From contig JAERTH010000095.1 of assembly GCA_016844955.1 (NCBI GenBank), forward strand, positions 1 through 38,324: a stretch of 38,324 nt of DNA. The letters are read 5' to 3'. Within the stretch, counting starts at the first letter, position 1, and each line of letters begins with the position of its first letter. The notes under the pieces are model-generated. The model had not been told where the DNA came from, did not search any database, and saw only the letters and a list, made by a program, of their open reading frames with translations. The translations under genes were made by a program, and so were the position numbers. This DNA is from Fidelibacterota bacterium (GTDB lineage Bacteria; Fidelibacterota; UBA8477; JABMPR01). Shown here piece by piece: positions 26,154 to 34,278 of this stretch.

Positions 26154-27162
26154 CCCCAGATTAAAAGAGGCACAAAAACAACTGCCAGCAACATCTGGTG
26201 TCTATCTATTTCTGGATGCTCGAGACTACCCACTTTACATTGGCAAATCGGTAAATTTGAAATCGCGGGTGGCTTCCTATCTCAGAGTAAATACCCAGGG
26301 GATGGAAGAACGTATACAGCGCATGGTTCACGAAGCAAAAACGTTGCGGCATGTTGTAACTGAGACCGAGCTACTTGCCCTGCTGCTTGAGGATTCGCTG
26401 ATAAAAAAATACCTGCCCATCTATAACATCAAGCAAAAGCAGTTCCGTGATTATCGCTATGTGAAACTCAGTGCGGATAAATTTCCGAGACTGGTTAGTA
26501 TTAAAGTCCCGGAGAATGATAGCGGGCCCATTTATGGTCCTTTCCGCGATAAATTTTTTGTGGAGCGGCTGGAGCAGATATTTGCTCGATATTTGGGCTT
26601 TAGAACATGTACTGATGCAAACCCAACGGTGAGTTGTATTGAACTTGATCTTGGTAAATGTTTGGGACCCTGTGTGATTGATGAAGTGCATGAGACCTAT
26701 GATCGAATGAGTCAGGCTGTGGTTCAATTCCTGGAAGGGCAGGATCCGGGAGTAGTATCACTCATTGAAGATGAGATGAATGAAAGTATTGCTGCTTTAA
26801 GGTTTGAACATGCCAAAAGGCTAAGAGAAGATCTCATTTTTTGTGATGCCTTTTTTAATCGTCAGCGTTTTAATCATCGTTTTCGAGTTGAACATCTCAC
26901 TGTAAAGGCACAACGTAAAGGACAAGCCTGCTACAAGTTCGAAAATGGAGCATTGCGGGAGGTATTGCTGAGGGATGGTCGAATCTGCAAAGTGGGGGAG
27001 CAGTTGGATCTGTTTGATTTGTCCGTGGTGAAGGAGGATGATCCCCGCTTCCTGTTAGACCGAGCTAATCTTGTATATAACTGGCTGGCGAAGAATCAGA
27101 GGGATGTGGAGTATGAATTCCTAGGTCAGGATGGTTCAGATTCAGCTGCATCTTTCAAATAG
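26143..27162 (+). CDS. UvrC N-half-like GIY-YIG endonuclease (Cho-type)
   Basis: The 339-residue protein matches only the first half of UvrC. The GIY-YIG nuclease comprises GVY (19-21), LYIG (31-34), Arg42 and a Glu in VTETELLALLLE (76-81). Four cysteines (156, 165, 173, 177) with GKCLGPC stand where E. coli UvrC is reported to hold an Fe-S cluster. A UVR-like helical pair (about 205-235) would contact UvrB. The RNase H-like nuclease and helix-hairpin-helix domains that make the 5' cut are absent. It should therefore make one incision, as E. coli Cho does. ATG 26143 lies inside the end of the Mre11-like gene, with GGAGAGG as its ribosome binding site, so the two are coupled. Confidence 0.82.
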   Translation: MDIDPRLKEAQKQLPATSGVYLFLDARDYPLYIGKSVNLKSRVASYLRVNTQGMEERIQRMVHEAKTLRHVVTETELLALLLEDSLIKKYLPIYNIKQKQFRDYRYVKLSADKFPRLVSIKVPENDSGPIYGPFRDKFFVERLEQIFARYLGFRTCTDANPTVSCIELDLGKCLGPCVIDEVHETYDRMSQAVVQFLEGQDPGVVSLIEDEMNESIAALRFEHAKRLREDLIFCDAFFNRQRFNHRFRVEHLTVKAQRKGQACYKFENGALREVLLRDGRICKVGEQLDLFDLSVVKEDDPRFLLDRANLVYNWLAKNQRDVEYEFLGQDGSDSAASFK

Positions 27163-27863
27163 GGCCAGAACAAGGTATCAAGTCCACCAATATTACCTTC
27201 AATTGACATAGGAACCATTTTGGCAAACGAATCCAAAATTACCACCGCGTTTAGGCTTGCATCCTCTTCAGTTGCTGCCTGGAGGCGTTTCACCATGCTG
27301 ATGTTAATGCTATCAATCCTGGTATAGATATCTGTTAAACCCTTGAGGCTCCAATCAGGATCCAGGCCATGCTTTACTCGGGTGAATTGTGCCAGGAGGT
27401 ACATAGACATGGCGCGGTATATGGATTCATTGATAGTGGCGAATGGCAGGTGGGATTTCACCATGGGGCGCAGATAATCCAGGGATGGGCAGCCACTGGT
27501 AACCATAATTATCCCAAGAATGGAACTCAAACCACTTTGCATGGACACCTTGTTCTTGGAGTAGGTCCTATCTTCAGTCATAATGCTGATATCCACAAGA
27601 TCATAGGATACAACACTCCGGAAGGTGGTCACGATATCCTGCAAATTGATGGCTACCGGGCAGGCAGGCAGCCCACTGTCAGCTAGTGCACAGTTCTCAC
27701 ACATATGATATGATAGATCCGTCCAGTCTGGACGAGCCCCCGAATTGACCGTTTGGTAGGTAAGTGTCTTGGAGTCTAAAAGGATTTCAAAATCAAAGGA
27801 TTTTGAGTCAGACATCTTGAATGTATACTTAAAAGAGATTTGTGTTGAATTTTCGCCGGACAT
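27126..27863 (-). CDS. Conserved-looking protein of unknown function with clustered cysteines
   Basis: No confident family name. The 245-residue product (ATG 27863; a TTG at 27896 is possible) looks soluble. An N-terminal beta-rich stretch (about 5-50) is followed by MCENCALADSGLPACPVA, a C-X2-C then C cluster that could bind metal, and later by TSGCPSL and a helical half (about 115-240) containing HLPFATINESIYRAMS. The ordered cysteines and His-Pro motif suggest a real conserved family. Its 3' end overlaps the convergent UvrC-like gene by 37 bases, which could allow antisense effects. No good ribosome binding site is seen. Confidence 0.6.
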   Translation of the reverse strand: MSGENSTQISFKYTFKMSDSKSFDFEILLDSKTLTYQTVNSGARPDWTDLSYHMCENCALADSGLPACPVAINLQDIVTTFRSVVSYDLVDISIMTEDRTYSKNKVSMQSGLSSILGIIMVTSGCPSLDYLRPMVKSHLPFATINESIYRAMSMYLLAQFTRVKHGLDPDWSLKGLTDIYTRIDSINISMVKRLQAATEEDASLNAVVILDSFAKMVPMSIEGNIGGLDTLFWPYLKDAAESEPS

Positions 27864-28029
27864 AGGCCAAGATAAAACTTGAATAGCCCAATCCAATGCA
27901 ATTTGATTCCAGAGCTGGATCTCTGTGATTTCAAGTCACAGGACTTGATACTGACAAAGATTTTGGGTGTATGCCGAAGTGATTTATTTAGTTTAAAGGG
28001 TTATAGCGTATGAAGGATAATTAAATAGT

Positions 28030-28524
28030 ATGAATGTACCTGAAAAACAGAGACGCCGCAAAAGAAGTAAACGCTTTGAGAAATCGCTGGTTCGCGCTTT
28101 TAGTGTTGAGATAATGATCGGGCTCATTTTCCTTTTTGGTGTTTTTCTCCTTTTCGAGGATATGGAAATTAAGACCACGGTTTTTCATGGTATTGTGTCA
28201 TTTTTTCAGTGGACTACGAATGGTTTTAGTTCCTTGTTAGGAGCCATTCTGGGGACTGCGGATGCATTTGAAACCTCTGATATTGTTGGTACTACCCTCA
28301 TAATTATAGCCTTCCTTCTTTTAACATACCGTGTTCGACAAAAAGCGATTCTGCGCTTTCATGAATTGTCCGAGTGCCCTGACTGTGGTTGTGATCTGAT
28401 CCATGTTCATAGAAATAACCTGCAAAAATTAGCGGGATGGATGTTTCTTCTAAAAATTCGTCGCTATAGTTGTAAAGAATGTGATTTTGAGGGATTGCGC
28501 ATGCGTTCCAAGAAGTCCAGATAG
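28030..28524 (+). CDS. Membrane protein with C-terminal zinc ribbon
   Basis: Family not recognised. The 164-residue protein has a very basic N-terminus (QRRRKRSKR), one membrane helix at about 26-43 and another at about 84-101. A cytoplasmic tail follows with Cys116, Cys119, Cys121, Cys148 and Cys151 in a CPDCGC ... CKEC zinc-ribbon arrangement. The positive charges suggest that both termini are cytoplasmic. It follows a 133-base divergent gap from the unknown gene at 27126-27863 and precedes the MFS gene by 52 bases. The ribosome binding site is poor. Confidence 0.6.
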   Translation: MNVPEKQRRRKRSKRFEKSLVRAFSVEIMIGLIFLFGVFLLFEDMEIKTTVFHGIVSFFQWTTNGFSSLLGAILGTADAFETSDIVGTTLIIIAFLLLTYRVRQKAILRFHELSECPDCGCDLIHVHRNNLQKLAGWMFLLKIRRYSCKECDFEGLRMRSKKSR

Positions 28525-28576
28525 GTCAACTTCGTCATCCCATCCCAATTGATCACCACCTTGCACTCACTGTAGA

Positions 28577-29890
28577 GTGAATGCTATGAATATTCTCCAA
28601 CGCTATAGAAAAATTCCCCACTCAGTGCTACTGCTGATTGTAGCTGCCTTCCTGATCCATATGATCAATGCTGGCTTTATTCTCATTCTGAATATCTACT
28701 TGCGGAAAATGGGTTATTCCGATTCGAGTATCGCCCAATTCAACTCGTTCCGGTTTCTAGGGGTTCTGTTTTTTGCATTCCCTCTGGGCATATTCATTAA
28801 GGGTAAAGCACTTAAACCATTTTTTCTAACCAGTAGCCTTCTATTGCCGTTGTTTAGTCTTTTCCTTCTGTTTTCGATTCAAGGAGGCAATGAGGTCAGA
28901 ATCACACTGGGCTTCGTACTCTGGGGTCTTTCCTTCATGATTCTTAATGTTTGTGGATTGCCCTTTATCATGAGATCAGCCCCTGAAGAAGTCGTCTCTG
29001 AGGCAATTTCATTAAATTTTGCTACCTGGTCCCTGGCCACTATCATTTCTGGCACACTGATCAACATTCTATCCGGGATGAAAGAGCTTGTCATCGGGAG
29101 CACGGCGCTGGTCATGGATGAGTTCCATATTATGCTGATTATCATCGGTATCAGTTCTCTGTCCTTTGTTTTTATCCTTTTTATGCAAGAGGCCAAACCA
29201 AGGTCAAGCTCCAGCGATTTCTTAAGCAATTTTAAGGCATTACGTTCTGATTATGATTGGAAACTAATTTCAAGGGTGCTGTTCCCCAATATGCTCATTG
29301 CAATCGGAGCTGGTCTGACTATTCCCTTTGTAAACCTGTTTTTTAATAGCGTGTTTGAAGTGGATTCAGACCAATTCAGCCTCATCGGCGCAGCAACCGC
29401 CGGTATTGTTTTTCTATCAATGCTGGTCATACCAGTCATCCGGCGTCGTTTTGGTTTTAGAGTGGCTATTTTAATTCCCCAATGGCTGGCAATTTTCTTC
29501 CTGGTGGTGCTGGCCTTTTCCCAGATTGCCTCTGCTTATAGCTGGGCTTTATACGTCGCTATTGCAGCCTTTATGTTGAGACAACCCCTGATGAATATGG
29601 CGGGTCCCATGACCAGTGAATTGGGCATGAAATATGTGGGGAGCAGGAACCAGGAACTCATCTCTGCCATGAGTTCAAGTATCTGGAGTGCTTCCTGGTT
29701 TATCAGTGCAAAAATATTTCAGGTTTTACGACAATTGGAATTGGAATATTACCAAATATTTTTTATTACCGCAGCGATGTATGCGATTGGCGTGGGCTTT
29801 TATCATTTGCTGATCAACGATTATCTACGACGAAAGCCTGAAACAAACAGCTCTGATGTGCTCCCGGATGTATATGCCTTCGAGGACTAA
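28577..29890 (+). CDS. Major facilitator superfamily permease
   Basis: This is a 437-residue integral membrane protein with about 12 hydrophobic segments spread across two halves and a hydrophilic loop in the middle (about 206-225), the MFS layout. Substrate cannot be told from sequence. The loop between helices 2 and 3 lacks a strong classical G-X3-D-R motif. GTG 28577 and ATG 28586 are both possible starts. yhbY follows 20 bases after its stop, which hints at cotranscription. It could be a sugar, drug or metabolite carrier. Confidence 0.7.
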   Translation: MNAMNILQRYRKIPHSVLLLIVAAFLIHMINAGFILILNIYLRKMGYSDSSIAQFNSFRFLGVLFFAFPLGIFIKGKALKPFFLTSSLLLPLFSLFLLFSIQGGNEVRITLGFVLWGLSFMILNVCGLPFIMRSAPEEVVSEAISLNFATWSLATIISGTLINILSGMKELVIGSTALVMDEFHIMLIIIGISSLSFVFILFMQEAKPRSSSSDFLSNFKALRSDYDWKLISRVLFPNMLIAIGAGLTIPFVNLFFNSVFEVDSDQFSLIGAATAGIVFLSMLVIPVIRRRFGFRVAILIPQWLAIFFLVVLAFSQIASAYSWALYVAIAAFMLRQPLMNMAGPMTSELGMKYVGSRNQELISAMSSSIWSASWFISAKIFQVLRQLELEYYQIFFITAAMYAIGVGFYHLLINDYLRRKPETNSSDVLPDVYAFED

Positions 29891-29910
29891 AAGAGAATTA
29901 AGGAGAAACT

Positions 29911-30213
29911 TTGGAAGCACTTACTTCTAAACAAAAAAAATATTTAAAATCCCAGGCAAATCACCTCAGACCTGTGGTTCAAATCGGAAAAGCAGGTGTG
30001 ACTGAGCATAGTATCTCCAGCATAGAAGCAGCCTTGAATTCCCATGAATTGATGAAAGTCAAGTTTATCGCTTTCAAGGAAGAAAAGGAGCAATTTTTAG
30101 ATGCTATCCTGGATGGTGCCAATGCTCAATTTGTAAGTATGATCGGTCACGTGCTAACCCTGTACAAGGAACACGAGGAAAAAGAAAAGCGAAATTTCAA
30201 GCTCCCCGGATAA
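29911..30213 (+). CDS. yhbY: YhbY/CRM-domain RNA-binding protein
   Basis: YhbY proteins bind pre-50S ribosomal particles in E. coli. The 100-residue protein is a single CRM domain: LTSKQKKYLKSQANHLRPVV (4-23), then the GxxG-like QIGKAGVTEHSISSIEAALN (24-43) and HELMKVKF. TTG 29911 is chosen as start because AAGGAGA lies at the right spacing. The basic tail (about 88-96) is typical. It is followed 9 bases later by an ABC-F gene, so two ribosome-related genes may be cotranscribed. Confidence 0.88.
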   Translation: MEALTSKQKKYLKSQANHLRPVVQIGKAGVTEHSISSIEAALNSHELMKVKFIAFKEEKEQFLDAILDGANAQFVSMIGHVLTLYKEHEEKEKRNFKLPG

Positions 30214-30222
30214 ACTCATTCC

Positions 30223-32109
30223 ATGATCCATCTGCACAGTATTACCAAAACCTATCCTGATAAGACCTTATTCAAGGATCTTGACCTGGTTGTTAAACGG
30301 GGGTCCAGAGTCGGTCTGGTTGGTGCCAATGGCTCCGGGAAAACCACCCTCCTTCGAATGATTGTGGGAGAGGAAGAGGCGGATCACGGGCAGGTCCAGA
30401 TAAATAAAAAAATCAGCATTGGTTATCTACCGCAGGAAATTACAACAACCTCCCAGGAAACCATTCTCCACGAAGTGCTGAATGAGACGCCAGAGATCGC
30501 TGAACTTGAGATCCAGATCGAAGCCATCTCAGCACAGATTTCAAGTGAGCCTGACAATCATGCTCTTTTAGAAAAATTGGGTCGTGTTCAAGCGGAGTTC
30601 GAACGCCTGAACGGGTGGAGCATTGAATCTGAGGCTAAAAAGGTTCTGGGTGGATTAGGATTTACTCCTGAACAGATGAAGACACCCCTGGAGCAATTTA
30701 GTGGGGGCTGGCGCATGCGCGTGGCCCTGGCGAAATTACTTTTCAAGCACCCTGATATTCTCCTGCTGGATGAACCCACAAATCACCTGGACCTCGCTTC
30801 CCTTATCTGGCTGGAGACGTTTCTAAAAGAATGGTCTGGAGCCCTGGTACTTATCAGCCATGACCGCACCTTTCTGGATAAGACTATTAATCAGATTTTC
30901 GAAATAGATCATGCCACTATTCATAGTTACGCCGGCAATTATAGCAAATACATAGCTGAGAAAGCGCTGCGGATTGAGCAGCAACGGGCAGCCTATCGAA
31001 ATCAGCAGAAGCTGATTGATGAGACAGAACAGTTCATTGAGCGATTTCGTTACAAGGCCAGCAAGGCCACCCAGGTACAAAGTCGTGTAAAAGTACTTGA
31101 AAAATTGGAACGGATCGCACCTCCTGAAGGTGAGCAAAGTCGCATCTCAGTCCGAATTCCACAACCAGGAAGATCCACCAGGATTATTGCTGAATTCTCC
31201 GGAGTGGCAAAAGCATATGGTACTCTGGAAGTCTTCAGAAATTTGAATCTGTTAATCGAACGCGGCCAGAAAATTGGTCTGGTGGGACCCAATGGAGCAG
31301 GGAAATCAACGCTGCTCAAAATGCTCGCCCAGGAGGAGCCGCTGAGTGGTGGCAAACTAAAATGGGGTGAGGGTGTGGTGAGTGGATACTTTGCCCAACA
31401 TCAATTTGAAGCTCTGCCTCTGGAACAAACTCTTTTCGATCTGATATCTGCTGAAAATCCTAAATGGCTGACAACAGAAGTACGTAACTATCTCGGCAGT
31501 TTTTTATTCTCAGGCGACACAGTCGATAAGCAGATCAAGGTCTTGAGTGGGGGGGAGATATCCCGTCTGGCTTTGGCTAAAATGTTGGCCAATCCTTCCC
31601 ACCTCATTCTATTGGATGAACCAACAAATCACCTTGATATGCGTTCCAGGGATGTTGTCCAGGAAGCCATCAGTGGCTTTTCCGGTAGCATGGTTTGTAT
31701 TTCTCATGATCGCCATTTCTTGAACGCCGTGACCAATATGATCATTGAAGTAGATCATGGGACGATAAAAATTTATCCTGGAAATTATGAATACTATATC
31801 TGGCGAAAATCTCAGCAGAGCTCTGAGACCACACGTTCAGAAACCAGTGTAAAAACAACTCCGGCTGCTAAACAAGCCTCAGGGGAGTATCACGATCGGA
31901 AAAAACAGTCAAATCGGATAAAAAAACTGCACAAGCTAATTCAGGATTGTGAAGTCGATATCTCAGAACAAGACAAAATTTTGCAGGATCCTGCCGCGTC
32001 CAGCGAGTATGAAAAGATTCAAGCAGCACTGCTCGAAAAAGAAAGCCTGGAAGAGAAGTATCTAGAACTCCTGGAAGAGTTGGAAACCCTCCAAGAATCG
32101 TTTAAATAA
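30223..32109 (+). CDS. ABC-F family ATPase
   Basis: ABC-F proteins are soluble twin ATPases that act on the ribosome or in related regulation rather than in transport. The 628-residue protein has Walker A GANGSGKT (34-41), signature FSGGW (about 157), Walker B LLLDEPTNHLD (about 180), a linker, then second-half GPNGAGKST (about 356-364), LSGGE (about 440) and a second DEPTNHLD. A basic, charged C-terminal extension (about 555-628) with heptad-like pattern resembles the Uup/Rli-type coiled coil that binds nucleic acid. It is likely of the Uup/EttA/YheS group; the exact subgroup is not settled. It lies 9 bases after yhbY. Confidence 0.88.
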   Translation: MIHLHSITKTYPDKTLFKDLDLVVKRGSRVGLVGANGSGKTTLLRMIVGEEEADHGQVQINKKISIGYLPQEITTTSQETILHEVLNETPEIAELEIQIEAISAQISSEPDNHALLEKLGRVQAEFERLNGWSIESEAKKVLGGLGFTPEQMKTPLEQFSGGWRMRVALAKLLFKHPDILLLDEPTNHLDLASLIWLETFLKEWSGALVLISHDRTFLDKTINQIFEIDHATIHSYAGNYSKYIAEKALRIEQQRAAYRNQQKLIDETEQFIERFRYKASKATQVQSRVKVLEKLERIAPPEGEQSRISVRIPQPGRSTRIIAEFSGVAKAYGTLEVFRNLNLLIERGQKIGLVGPNGAGKSTLLKMLAQEEPLSGGKLKWGEGVVSGYFAQHQFEALPLEQTLFDLISAENPKWLTTEVRNYLGSFLFSGDTVDKQIKVLSGGEISRLALAKMLANPSHLILLDEPTNHLDMRSRDVVQEAISGFSGSMVCISHDRHFLNAVTNMIIEVDHGTIKIYPGNYEYYIWRKSQQSSETTRSETSVKTTPAAKQASGEYHDRKKQSNRIKKLHKLIQDCEVDISEQDKILQDPAASSEYEKIQAALLEKESLEEKYLELLEELETLQESFK

Positions 32110-32119
32110 CTATCCTAAT

Positions 32120-32234
32120 CCGACGACTGAGCCTGCCGAAGTGATCTTGACCCATACTACACGTCATCCCCTATCGCAACAGGAGCATCCGTGTCCGAGC
32201 TGAATCCGGCGGCTGAGCTCGCCGAAGCCATCTT
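32120..32234. repeat. Pair of about 29-base direct repeats (REP-like)
   Basis: Units 32120-32148 and 32206-32234 share CCG-CG-CTGAGC--GCCGAAG--ATCTT with period 86. The second has inner pairing GGCG/CGCC. They sit in the gap after the ABC-F gene and look like dispersed palindromes. Confidence 0.4.
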
Positions 32235-32296
32235 CTTTGGTAATTATGGACATTTCGTGAGCCTCAATGTCCGGAGTGGGGGGAATTTGATTAAAA

Positions 32297-32324
32297 AAAA
32301 GGGTGAGGAAAACCTCACCCTTTT
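32297..32324. terminator. Bidirectional terminator after the ABC-F gene
   Basis: GGGTGAGG (32301-32308), AAAA loop, CCTCACCC (32313-32320) with A- and T-runs on both sides. It serves the rightward ABC-F unit and the leftward DUF350 gene. Confidence 0.88.
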
Positions 32325-32344
32325 AAAAATCATACGTAGTCTGG

Positions 32345-32638
32345 TTAGATAACTTTGTGTACCAGGATTCCGATCATAATGATCATGGCAACAAAAATCA
32401 TAGCAACTGACCAGTTTCCTTTTTTGATTTCTTCCCATTCTTCAATATCTGATGAGAACCAATCGAAAACCTTTAATGCAATAGCCACACCAACAGAAAA
32501 ACCGATTGAGGCAACCACGGCCCAGCCCAGACCTTCAGCATAGCGTTCCCAGATCGATATTTCGAAAGGGTTAGCGGCAAATACTGAGGATGCCATCAGC
32601 AGGGTTGATCCGATAAATAGCAGTGTTTTTTTGAACAT
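32345..32638 (-). CDS. DUF350-like small membrane protein
   Basis: The start is taken at ATG 32638 because AAAGGAGA lies just upstream; six extra codons to 32656 lack support. The 97-residue product has an N-terminal signal or helix (about 1-20, ending SSVFA), then two membrane helices (about 35-55 and 72-95) with EEIKKGNWSVAMIFVAMII between and within them. That wording resembles DUF350/UPF0719 membrane proteins (E-xKGN-AvA). Function of the family is not established. It is the last gene of the leftward set, ending in the shared terminator. Confidence 0.65.
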   Translation of the reverse strand: MFKKTLLFIGSTLLMASSVFAANPFEISIWERYAEGLGWAVVASIGFSVGVAIALKVFDWFSSDIEEWEEIKKGNWSVAMIFVAMIIMIGILVHKVI

Positions 32639-32668
32639 TCTATTCTCCTTTTTCATATTTCATTCAGT

Positions 32669-33127
32669 TTATTTTGTCTGTTCCATCCAGATACAATCCT
32701 CGGTGAAAACATCTGGACTCATTCTATTGTTGTACAACTTTTCACAACAATCACCCACGGCTCGCAAAATCATATCTCCGCGCTGACTAAATTCAATCTC
32801 CGCAATCACGACGATTTGATCCATTGGGGAGCGCGCATGTTGTGACACGGCTCCACCTACCAGGAAAGCCTCCAGCAAGTCGCTGGAAAGGGTAGTGTGC
32901 CGTGACAGCAATCGGATATAGAAAATCCGTCCCCAGGTTTCATCCACTTCAAGATTCATGGCTGAGCGGGAGATGTTTATCCCTTTTTGCCGAAAGATAT
33001 CCTGGGCATATGAAACCAGTTCAGATCGCTCGTTGATGGCTGTATTATCAGCAAAAACCAGTCCTGTGAGAAATAGCGCCAGCGTAAAACGCTTCAAGGT
33101 GTATCTATACTTGTTTAATGTCTTCAC
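32669..33127 (-). CDS. Small secreted protein of unknown function
   Basis: Not recognised. The 152-residue product starts with GTG and a basic, then hydrophobic N-terminus ending in LVFADN, a likely signal peptide cut near residue 26. The rest is soluble, with two adjacent cysteines near residue 128 (GDCCEKLYNN) and another near the end (EDCIW), which could form disulfides outside the cytoplasm. It lies between plsX and the DUF350 gene in the same direction, 31 bases before the latter. Confidence 0.6.
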   Translation of the reverse strand: MKTLNKYRYTLKRFTLALFLTGLVFADNTAINERSELVSYAQDIFRQKGINISRSAMNLEVDETWGRIFYIRLLSRHTTLSSDLLEAFLVGGAVSQHARSPMDQIVVIAEIEFSQRGDMILRAVGDCCEKLYNNRMSPDVFTEDCIWMEQTK

Positions 33128-33197
33128 TTAGCTTCAAACAATGTTAAGTCAGAGAGCATTGATAACAATATATTTTTCAAACAAACGGCTGATATGA

Positions 33198-34268
33198 TCA
33201 GGTGTCGTATCCAGTTATGTGATCATAGTCAGGACGGGTAAATTCCCTCTCAAAGGCATTGATGGCATCTTTCATGGTAGTGACCAGATCATCCCGAGCA
33301 CATTTCACTGCCAGTTTAATGGCGTTATCAATGGCCCGCGGCGTTGATCGTCCATGGCACTTCAGGACAAGTTTTTCAAGACCCAGAATTGGTGCGCCAC
33401 CATATTCCTGGTAATCGCTAACCTTGCGAACTTTACGAATGCCACCGGAAAGCAGAAGCATTCCCAGTTTCCAGATCAATTTTTTCTTTACAGCAAGTTT
33501 ACCCAGGCCCATGGCCGCTTCAGCCACGCCTTCCATGGTTTTAACAGCAATATTGCCCTTAAAACCCTCGGTGACCACAACATCCACAATACCCTTCATG
33601 AGGTCACTACCTTCAATATTGCCATGGAAATTGATCTGTGGAAGAGATTCCAGGATGCGATTCACTTCTACGTACTTGGGTCCACCCTTGGTATTCTCTG
33701 ACCCCATGTTCAGCAGGCCAACCAAGGGTCTCTCAACCCCGGTTACCTTCTGGGCATACGCATTGCCCATCAGCGCAAAGTGGATCATATGGTCGGCATC
33801 TACAGTAATATTTGCACCAACATCCAGGATGAGCGAAAAGATATCTTTACGATTTAGCTGATTGTGAGTGGGGTAGACAGCAGCCAGTCCAGTACGGTGA
33901 ACACCTTTTATTCTTGGAATTGTCTGAGCACTAGCCAGAATCAGCGCCCCAGTATTACCAGCAGAAATAAGTGCTTCTGCCTGGCCTTTGGCAACGATTT
34001 CAGCAGCCTTGATCATTGAGGACTCTGGATACTTCTCAAAAATTTCCTTAGGTTTGGCATCCATAGGAATGGCTTGAGGTGCGTGGATAATTTCTATGTA
34101 CTGTCTAACCTTGGGAAAACGGGCCAGTTCCGCTTCCAGGATTTCCTGGTCACCGGCGAGCAAAATCTGCAGATCTCCAGCTTCACATGCACGACAGACA
34201 CCCTCTACAATGGCTCTGGGGGCATTATCTCCACCCATGCCATCAACAGCTAGACGATACGTCCTCAT
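33198..34268 (-). CDS. plsX: Phosphate acyltransferase PlsX
   Basis: PlsX turns acyl-ACP into acyl-phosphate, which PlsY uses to start phospholipid synthesis; it is a peripheral membrane enzyme. The 356-residue protein begins RLAVDGMGGDNAPRAIVEG, has PMDAKPKEIFEKYPESSM, LISAGNTGALILAS, LLNMGSENTKGG and the late GAPILGLEKLVLKCHGRS, all typical of PlsX. The usual neighbours rpmF and fabH are missing. Instead it follows the aminopeptidase gene by 10 bases. ATG 34268 is the start. Confidence 0.96.
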   Translation of the reverse strand: MRTYRLAVDGMGGDNAPRAIVEGVCRACEAGDLQILLAGDQEILEAELARFPKVRQYIEIIHAPQAIPMDAKPKEIFEKYPESSMIKAAEIVAKGQAEALISAGNTGALILASAQTIPRIKGVHRTGLAAVYPTHNQLNRKDIFSLILDVGANITVDADHMIHFALMGNAYAQKVTGVERPLVGLLNMGSENTKGGPKYVEVNRILESLPQINFHGNIEGSDLMKGIVDVVVTEGFKGNIAVKTMEGVAEAAMGLGKLAVKKKLIWKLGMLLLSGGIRKVRKVSDYQEYGGAPILGLEKLVLKCHGRSTPRAIDNAIKLAVKCARDDLVTTMKDAINAFEREFTRPDYDHITGYDT

Positions 34269-34278
34269 AAAAGTACTA

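Noticed and set aside
27369..27686. Rightward 105-codon ORF
   Set aside because: Antisense to the cysteine-cluster gene, whose motifs look protein-like; the shadow frame does not.
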